Shown piece after piece: positions 56,355 through 64,000 of a stretch of 64,000 nt of DNA. The notes beneath the pieces are model-generated. The model ran no database searches. It was given only the letters and a program-made list of their open reading frames with translations, and was not told the origin of the DNA. How positions within the stretch are numbered: the stretch's first letter is position 1; every line of letters begins with the position of its first letter. The position numbers were made by a program, and so were the translations under genes. The DNA is from Apiotrichum sp. Y4204. Taxonomy: Eukaryota; Basidiomycota; Tremellomycetes; Trichosporonales; Trichosporonaceae. Location of the stretch: positions 1-64,000 of the forward strand of contig JAMYHL010000078.1 of the NCBI GenBank assembly GCA_025531455.1, in the 5' to 3' direction.

Positions 56355-58948
56355 CTACACCTGTGTCCGCGATACCGGCGCCGCGATGCCTTTGCCCGCA
56401 GCGCGCGCAAACCACGGCACGGCGGTGAGCCAGTCCTGCTCGAATGCAGAGACGTTGCGCGCGTAGATTGCAGTCGTGATTGCCTGCGGTCAGAGTTAGG
56501 CCGTCTTGGCACGCATCCCGGAGGCGCGTAGCTCTTCCCCGCGTTTCACTCACCAGCTCGTCGTACACGATGGCAGGCACCTTGCGACCGGCGAGCACGC
56601 TGCTCGGGTGAATCTTGACCTGCAGGCTTCCCGCAGACTGGCGGTACGACCCGTCGGCCTGGATGACGGCCGTGTTCATGAACAGGCCCTGGAGGAGCGC
56701 GCGCCCGACAGCCGCGTACTCGCTTCCGCACGACGCGCGGACATCGTGCCCGTGGCGTGTGGCCAGCTCACGCAGCTGCGCGCGCACCTTGGTCGCGGCG
56801 GTCAATGTCTTGGCATTGACGTGGTTGTCGCGGCACCACTGGGCCAGGCCGCCGCGGGAGGCCGAGTTGCCGTCCTCGTCGCGCTCCTGGAGCGCCAGAT
56901 ACGCCCGCAGCACGTTCATCGCCGTCAAGTGGTCGCCGTCCCGGTGGATAAACTTGGCACGGGCGGCAGCAGCAGTCTCGCGCGCGTCCTGGGCGCGGTC
57001 GAGGAACACCGGGCCCGTGACGACGAGGGAGAGAATGTCGATGATCTCAGCGGTGCAGCCCAGCTCGAACGCCGCGACGAGGATGCGCGCATGCTCAGGG
57101 TCCAGCGGGTACTTGAGCATCTCGCGGCCCAAAGGAGTTATCTCCGTCGGTGACGATATGGCCCCCAGGCCCGCCAGCGAGCGGAATGCGGCGGCAACGC
57201 TATCGCGCGACGGAGGGTCAATGTACGCGAACGTGAATGGGTCTTGCCGCATTGCGATGAGCTGCAGTACGGCATTCGAGAGGTTGCACCGCTGGATCTC
57301 TGGCTTGTCGAACTCGACCATCTTCTTGAACGCCGTCTCGGTGTACAGGCGGAAGCACTCGCCCGGCATCTGGGCGGTGTCAGCACGGATCCCCTATTTG
57401 CCTCTTTTCCACTCACCTCACGGCCTGCACGGCCGGTACGCTGCCAGGCGCTCGCCTGGGAGATCTGCGTCTTGCGAAGGTGCTCTATCGCTCCGGACGC
57501 GCGGTAGATGTACTCCTTCTCCTTCTTGTAACCCGAGTCCACCACAAACGCGATGCCGGGGATGGTGAGCGACGTCTCGGCAATGTTGGTCGCGACGACG
57601 ACGCGGCGCGTCTTGGGCGGGAGCGGGGCAAAGATCTTGGCCTGTGCTGTTGGCGGGAGAGACGCGTAGAGCGGGAGGATCTGGAGGCCATGTGCGTCCG
57701 GCTTGAGGTCGTTTCCGCGGCGCTTGAGCAGAGCACACAGGTTCTCAATCTCGTCCGAGCCCGGCATGAAGACGAGGACCTGCCCTGGCGCGGCAGGTTC
57801 CCGTGTGTGGATCATCATCGTTGCGTCCGCCGCAGCCTCAATAAAGTCGTCAACAGGCGTTGCAGTGTGCGACGTGGCGACGTCGAACATCCGGCCCGGG
57901 ACATGTAGAGCAGGACAGCCGTCAAAGAAGGCCGTAAACTTGCCCGGGTCGAGCGTAGCGGACATGATCACAATCTTGAGCTCGCGACCCTCTCCCTTCG
58001 CTGCGCGCTCCTTTCGGATCTGCTGGATCTTCTTCATGCTCCCCAGCAAAAAGTCGGTGTTCAGTGTACGCTCGTGCGCCTCGTCGATGACAACCACGTC
58101 GTACCGCATCAGGAGGTTGATTCCAGCGTCATCTGCGTCCCCAGAGTCTTCCGACTCCTCGGTATCCGCCTTCTTGTCCTCCCGCTTCCCGCCCGCACCA
58201 GCATTCGCGAGCTCCCTCATGAGGACACCCTCCGTCATGAAGCGCACGCGCGTGTCGCGGGAGCACGCGTCCTCGAAACGCACGGCATATCCGACCTCGC
58301 CACCGACGACGACCCCCATCTCGGCGGCAACGCGCGTCGCGAGCGAAATACACGGCAGTCGGCGCGGTTGGGTAATTGCCACGCTTGGACCGCGGGCGCC
58401 GAAATGCTCCAGCGAGACTTGGTGTCGCCGCAGCAGCTGGCCAAGCTGTGTTGACTTGCCGCATCCAGTCTCGCCAATGATCTGATGTCAGCAAGCACAA
58501 ACAGATGAGAAAGTCGCAAGGATCCGTGGACTCACCACCACAGTGTCGTGCGCCATTATCTCCTCGAGTATGTTCCGCCGACCTGCTGTCAGCCTGGTCC
58601 ATCCTCCATCCCATCGTACGTACCCTGGTAGAACGGGAGCTCGTGCCGCGTGATCAAGAGCTCGGCGGCAATCTCCTCCCGGCGCGCGGCATCATCCCCG
58701 TTTCCCGCCTTGCCACTCTTCCCCTTCTTCCCATTGCCCTTCTTGTCCTTGTTCTTCCGCTTCTTCTTCCGCTTCTCCCCCTCCTCGCCATTCGCGACTC
58801 CGTTCACTCCGTTCCCGCCCTCGATCTTGCGCTTCTTGACGCGCACAAGCGGCTCGACCTCGCCTGACGCGCTCGAGTGCCCGTCCTCGTCGTCAGAGAA
58901 GAAGGTCGCGACGCGGCTCGGCCCCGCGCGCGGGACGGTGGGCGGCAT
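56355..58948 (-). CDS. DEAH-box ATP-dependent RNA helicase (Dhr2/DHX33-like)
   Basis: Exons 58948-58624, 58582-58536, 58481-57417, 57369-56554 and 56483-56355 give 793 aa. A Lys/Arg-rich nucleolar-type N-terminus leads to LPFYQGRRNILEEIM and motif I GETGCGKST. Then come TQPRR (Ia), DEAH (II), SAT (III), VVATNIAETSLTI (V) and QRTGRAGRE (VI), followed by winged-helix, ratchet and OB-type domains (PAIVYDELAITTAIYARNVS). The basic tail and short N-terminus favour a ribosome-biogenesis helicase of the Dhr2 type over the splicing DEAH proteins, but the assignment within the family is tentative. An acidic insert (about 185-205) lies between motifs Ia and II. It is divergent from a splicing-factor gene. 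Confidence 0.9.
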
Positions 58949-59251
58949 GGTGGTTGGTAGTGTAGATATTGCAGGTTGCAGGTTGCAAGGTTCATCGCAT
59001 CTTTGTCGCACATGATCTCATCTCCACATCGCGCCCCCGCAATCTGAAAAAATGTGCCCAAAAAAAGAAAACAATCAAAATAAAATGACCGTTGACGCCA
59101 CTTTACGTAACGCAATATGGGAAGTGCGTGCCGGAATGTTTGATTCAGCGTCCATCGTCGCGTATCGTCGCAAGAGGCCAAGTGATCTTTGATCATTGAA
59201 TGCATCACTTTGCCACTCCTCCGTTTACATCCATCTCCACTGCATCCCAAC
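58949..59251. promoter_or_regulatory. Compact divergent promoter, helicase / CCDC12-like gene
   Basis: Only 303 bp separate the two start codons. The middle (about 59045-59110) is A-rich on the plus strand and relatively low in GC. Both genes act in RNA metabolism, so shared control is plausible. Confidence 0.5.
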
Positions 59252-59896
59252 ATGGACCCGCCCTCCCTCGCCGCGACCGCCGCCGCACGGAAAGAGCGCC
59301 TCATTGCGCTGCGGAAACGCAAGGCAGCCCACGACGCCGGCGAGGCGCCCGCGACGCATTTCACCTTCAAACAGCGCAACTTTGACCCCGAGACGCGACA
59401 GGCGCGCGCGCGCGAGGGGCCCGGAGACGATACCGTCGAGAAGGCTGTCGAGGGGCTGGCGGAGGAGATTGTGCGCGAGGATGAGGAGCGGAGGGCCGAG
59501 GAGCTTGTGAGTCGAGCTGAGAAATGCTGTTTTGTTTTGTTTTCTAACGTCTTCCAGGACCTGTTCAACATCCAGCCCAAGCGGCCGAATTGGGATCTCA
59601 AGCGGGACATGACGGTGCGCATGGCAAAGCTCGAGAGGCGGACGAATGAGGCGATTGCAACTATCTTTCGTGAGTCTTGGTTGCGTGGCTCAGGACATTT
59701 CATTTCTACTGCAAGCCAGTCGTTGTTGCATTACTGACCTTCAGGGCAACGGCTGCAGACGATGCGCAAAGAGAAGGGACGCGGAGCCGAGATGGAGGTA
59801 GACCTCGTCGCGGGTATCAGTGCCGCCGAGCATGAGCGCGATGCGGAACATGAGCACGATGCGGCGGCGGCGGCGGCCGACAGCGACGACGAGTAG
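59252..59896 (+). CDS. CCDC12 / Cwf18 family spliceosome component
   Basis: Exons 59252-59506, 59558-59669 and 59745-59896 give 172 aa. The family signature is clear: ARKERLIALRKRK at the start, FTFKQRNFDPET, then after intron 1 DLFNIQPKRPNWDLKRDM and KLERRTNEAIATI. Cwf18/CCDC12 is a small, mostly helical protein of the activated spliceosome. The tail is acidic (HERDAEHEHDAAAAAADSDDE). Intron 1 ends in a pyrimidine tract and TTCCAG; both introns have CTAAC or CTGAC branches. It is apt that this genome, with its extremely short introns, keeps this factor next to a DEAH helicase. Confidence 0.92.
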
Positions 59897-59985
59897 ATTT
59901 GCATGTATTGTATAGATATCACCCCGAGTCACTGATATAACGGCGACTGACCACCATGAGGGCGCGCAGAGATCGAACATGTCGA

Positions 59986-61801
59986 CTACATGCGTGGCAG
60001 TGTGTTCCGGACGTGCTCATCGGCAGTTCCGTTTCGCCCTTGCTCCAGGTTGGAGAGCGGAATGGCATCCCCTGGACCCGTCGAGTGCAAGGACCCCACC
60101 TCCGCCATGCGCTGGTACGGATCTCCGCCCGGCATGGCTGGCTGGCGATCAGGCATGCTGAGAGAGTACGCCTCTTCTCCGTGAATGGCGTCGTCGCCGA
60201 TAATCAGAACTTCATCCGGGGCGCGCAGAGGAACGCGGAAGACCGCCCGGATGGCGAAGAGAATCAGCGGCGTCCATGCCAGGTTCCATCCCACGACGAA
60301 GAGTAGGCCTGATGTCAACTTCTGTAGGTAGTGTGCTACCTCACCGACAATCTGGACCCACACTTGGCGGCCATTGCCCGCGATTGCTCCCCCAGACGAA
60401 GTCCCTGGCCCTTGTGGCCCGTCGTGTGTCGCGCTGTCATTAGCTGGACTGAAGTCCGGGCAGCTCACAGGCAACCGACAAGAAAGCCGCCAATGGCGCC
60501 GGCGACGAGGTGGGTGTGGATGACCCCCAGCGTATCGTCGACGAAACACAGTGGCGGGAGCCGTCCGAGAAGGTTCATGGTCATCCATGGGATCCCTGCT
60601 CCGAGAGCGCCGATGAGAATGGCCGCCCAACCATTGACGACACCTGCCGCCGGGGTGATGGCGACCAGGCCTGGCATCAGTTGTACTTCCAAAGACCATA
60701 CTCACCGCAGATCATACCCTGCACCGAACCGAGAATGGCAGCCTTCTTGTAATACAGCGTATCGCACAGCGTCCACAGAAGAAGCGCCGCCGCTGTACTG
60801 ACATATGTGTTAAGGACTGCGAGCCCTGCGTCTGCGCCAGCATGAAACTGGAGTGTTAGAGCTACAAACGGCTCACACTTACCGATGCTCCGCCATTGAA
60901 GCCTGTCCATCCGCACCAGAGCATCCTACGATGTCAATTAAGCGGAGAGTGCTCCGCACTCACGCAGCACCAATCACACAGAAGCCCAAGTTGCTCGGCC
61001 GGTGTTGTCTCCGATCACATTCATGGCGCGGGCCGACGAGCGCGGCGGCAATGAATCCTGCGGTCCCCGAAGACACGTGAATCACGTATCCTCCGGCATA
61101 GTCAATGACGCCCAGGCGTGTGAGGAAGCCGCCACCCCACAGACTGAATGCCACGGGAGAGTAGGAAAAGGTGAGCCACAAGGGCACGAAAAGCACCCAT
61201 GCGAGGACGTTCATCCGGCCGAGAACCGCCCCGGCAATGACGATGTTGGTGATTGCGCTGCGGTCAAGATTTGCGGTGGGGAGGGCTTACGCGAAACCGA
61301 ACTGGTAAAACCTGTCGTCAGTGGAAGGACACAGATTCTGGACGTACACCATCGTCGCCAAATTGAAGTTTTGCTTGCTCTGAGCAGCGGGTATCGTGCT
61401 TTGTGCAAGTGCTGTGCCGCTCCCGAGGACTGGCCCCGGGATGCCGCATATCGGGATCCACTCCTTCCCAAATCCCACTGTCATGAGCGTTGACAACCAC
61501 CGTCGACCTCACTGTTGTACGCATACAGGACCCACGGGATCAACGTCCCACTGAAAGCGTACAGTCCCATGAAGGCAGAGTTGATGGCCCATTTGGCCTT
61601 GCTTAGCCCAGCATACATGATCACCATCCCGAGACAGGACTGGAGCGAGACAAATGTCCCTGCCGTCTTGGGGTTAGTGATCTGCTTTGGTGGTGGCTTC
61701 ACCGAGAGTAGCCAGCTAGCCAGTCAACGTACCAACTGCCACGCCTGATCGCCGCTGTTGATCCACTCCGCGGGGCCGAGGGGAAGTGTGGTATTGAACA
61801 T
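59986..61801 (-). CDS. Ammonium transporter of the Mep/Amt family
   Basis: Plasma-membrane ammonium channel. Nine introns (one of 63 nt, eight of 33-38 nt) are removed to give about 490 aa and eleven helices. It opens [21 protein letters not shown], then [20 protein letters not shown]. Later motifs are [36 protein letters not shown] with the first pore His region, [13 protein letters not shown], and [14 protein letters not shown] with the second pore His. The C-terminal cytosolic tail includes [17 protein letters not shown], the loop that couples subunits. A 36-nt stopless intron near 60340 could be retained in frame. It lies downstream of a glutamine synthetase on the same strand. Confidence 0.92.
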
Positions 61802-62448
61802 GATGGCAACGACGAGTCTTTGAGGCAGAGAAGCTGCTGAAGGGAGGGAGACGAGGCCAACAGAGGAATGAAAGGTAGGTAGAACAGCAAGATTTATATA
61901 CGGCAACGACAGTGGCAAGAAGTCGACAGAGCTGCCGTTGTGGGATTGAAAAAGCATGACTCGCATGACCGACGGCTTGGCTAAGCTAGACCATCGAGGA
62001 TCGCCATGCCAGGATTGTCGCTGCTGATCAAGGGGCTCGACAGGACTAACCAGATCTGGGTCACTAGATCAGGAATGGAAGATCAATGTCTATCAAATCG
62101 GTGACAGCCCCTTTGCTCAAAGTGCTTCCTGACTCGCTTGACGATCATGATCGGCGTATCCGGTCTCCACTCAGCACCAAGATCACACCGGGCGATCACC
62201 TTTTCAACCACTAATCCGCTAGCCCGTTGCTTGCAGCGCTGGCTGAACGAACGGAACATGCCTCACCAACTGCTGCAGATGTTGAGATTCTCTGGCTCGC
62301 TGTCACCGCTCGTCTGGGTTAGGAAATTGAAGCCAAAGTCTGCTGCGCGCACCCTATTCATTGTCATCGCAGAGGTATACTACATGTACATGAATACAAA
62401 CGGGGTGCCGAACCAGCGATGGCCCAAGCGCCCAAGCTTCGAGCAGGA
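61802..62448. promoter_or_regulatory. Promoter region of the ammonium transporter gene
   Basis: 647 bp between the transporter ATG and the glutamine synthetase stop, both minus strand. A GATA-factor type element (TGATAG on the minus strand, near 62092) and several GATC palindromes are present, in keeping with nitrogen control, but single GATA motifs are weak evidence. Confidence 0.4.
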
Positions 62449-64000
62449 CTACACGAGCTCGAGGTAGCGGCGCACTAGCAGTTAGCATCCAGTCTGTGCG
62501 CATCGTTTGCAACTCACTCTCCCAGTCAGTAACCGCGCTGCGGAAGAGCTCAAGCTCGTGCTCGCGGGTGCCGCCGTAGTGGTCGACGAAGAAGTCGCCA
62601 AAGACCTTGCGCGCGACCGAGTCCTTGCGCATGAAGGCGTGGGTAGCGCTCTCGAGGGACGTGGGCAGCTTGACAAGGGTGTCGCGCGTGACGCCAGGCG
62701 AGCCAATGGGGCCATAGGGGAGCTTGGTCTTGTTGGCGATACCACGCAGACCGAGACCGAAGATGGCCGCCATGGCGAAGTGCGTGTTCATGTCGGCACC
62801 GGGGATGCGCACCTCGAAACGCGTCGCAGAGGGCTTGACACCGGTAGGAGAAATGATGCGGATCGACGCGGCACGCGAGTCGTAGCCGTAGGACGCGGTG
62901 TCGGGTGCCCAGTATTGCTGCTGTCAGCGGGGTATCAGGAAGTAGCGTACCTCGCCGCCAAGGAGACGCTTGTACGAGTTGATGTTGGGGCACATCATGG
63001 GGATGACTGATGTCAGTCGGTACCTTGGTCAGCCAGCTCACCATCCGGAAGGCCCTCGAGAAGACCAGCGAGGAACCATTCGGCCTCCTGCGACATGTAC
63101 TGAAGGTCCTTGAAAGCGGCGTTCTTGCGACCGCCGTTCTTCATCTCCTCATCAGTGACAGCAAAGATATTGCGACCAGACTTGTCGCGGAGAGAGGCGT
63201 GGATGTGACCAGAGCATCCCGACATCTACTGTCAGCAAAGTCCCCCATCGGCCTGCTCACATTCTCCCACGGCTTGGCCATGAAAGTCGGCAAAACATTG
63301 TGCTTTATGCCACAGCTCTTGGCAACGAGCTTGAACAGGGCAGCATTGTCCGCCATGCGAAGGACGTCCGTGTACGCCAGGGCCGTCTCGAACACACCGG
63401 GCCCAGTCTCGGTATCTGAGTGGTTAGTACGGGCTCAACGATCCATGGATCCCGCGATACCCACGATGACCCTCAATTTCAATGCCAAACTTGGCAGCTT
63501 CTCTGTACAGAGCGTAGAAATAGTCCTTGTTGTTGGTTGTGCGGAGCAAAGAGTATCCGTGGTCTGGGTCAGTGCACCTGTCGTGTCACCGTGGACTCAC
63601 TGCCAGGAGTCAGAGGAGTAAGGTTGATGAAGCCCTTGTCCTGCACGGACTCGGCAGTTTCCGCGTATTGAAAGTACTGCATGTTAATGTCGGATCTGGG
63701 TGGGGCACTGTGAAACCAACCTCGAACTCGGCGCCACCCATACAGTCCCAACCTTGAGCCTTTGCGTCCTCCGCAATCTTCTCGAGAAGGCTGCGCGGGT
63801 CAACCGGAATGTAATCGTGTGTGTCTTGGTCGGCAAAACGGAGCAGGAAAAAGGGGACGTTGTCCTCCCACGGGATGCGGCGGTACGTTGAAAGATCGAT
63901 GTAAGCGAGCAGATCGCGGTAGCCGTTGGCCTTGTTCGAGACCAAGCCTTCGTTCATGTACGTCATATCATGCACTGTGAGCGTCAGTTAATGAATTAGA
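62449..64000 (-). CDS. Glutamine synthetase, type-I-like (partial, runs off the window)
   Basis: Ligates ammonia to glutamate using ATP, or acts on a related amine. About nine exons are visible; the N-terminus lies beyond base 64000, where an intron acceptor precedes CATGATATG. Motifs are of the GSI class rather than the eukaryotic GSII class: MGGAEFEVG, DTETGPGVFETALAYTDVL, FMAKPWEN, SGCSGHIHASL and PNINSYKRLLGGE, followed by YWAPDTASYGYDSRAASIRI and TRFEVRIPGADMNTH. The last small exon gives MRRYLELV and stops at 62449-62451. GSI-like fungal proteins include FluG-type and gamma-glutamylpolyamine synthetases, so the substrate is open. Proximity to the ammonium transporter supports nitrogen metabolism. 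Confidence 0.88.

Overview
The window is nuclear DNA of a basidiomycete fungus, most likely a tremellomycete yeast of the Trichosporonales type. This follows from the dense, GC-rich gene layout on both strands, the many tiny GT-AG introns (31-57 nt is normal) with a CTGAC or CTAAC branch site a few bases before the acceptor, and the gene families present (fungal Zn2Cys6 factors, hybrid histidine kinase, RPO41, PRA1, ARMC8/GID5, MEP/AMT). The species is an inference. Exon boundaries were read by hand from splice signals, frame continuity and family conservation.

Region 1 (1-14.7 kb) is accessory metabolism. A degenerate TGTCCCA/TGGGACA repeat field is followed by a ferric-reductase-like gene, a Zn2Cys6 regulator (minus), a Baeyer-Villiger-like flavin monooxygenase (minus, with a frame break near its start), a small cupin gene (plus, with a 6-nt micro-exon) and an Mtr-like amino-acid permease. 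The regulator promoter and the monooxygenase/cupin divergent promoter share a 21-bp CGG-N13-CCG dyad, so these three genes look like a small self-regulated catabolic module. A relic of a second ferric reductase follows the permease.

Region 2 (14-35 kb) holds a PPxY protein, a PRA1-family membrane protein, two proteins of unknown function (one uncertain), a six-helix hybrid histidine kinase with receiver, an F-box-like protein, a second Zn2Cys6 factor, a mitochondrial YCII-domain protein, a three-exon 93-aa gene that is easily missed, and the ARMC8/Vid28 subunit of the GID/CTLH ubiquitin ligase.

Region 3 (35-50 kb) holds the mitochondrial RNA polymerase, an EF-hand NADPH-oxidase-like flavocytochrome, a mitochondrial GNAT-type acetyltransferase, a 4.6 kb gene-poor stretch and a two-finger C2H2 regulator.

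Region 4 (50-64 kb) holds a membrane-anchored gamma-glutamyltranspeptidase, a class II (Leu-like) tRNA, a DEAH-box RNA helicase divergent from a CCDC12/Cwf18 splicing factor, and an ammonium transporter next to a type-I-like glutamine synthetase that runs off the right edge. The last two form a nitrogen-assimilation pair.
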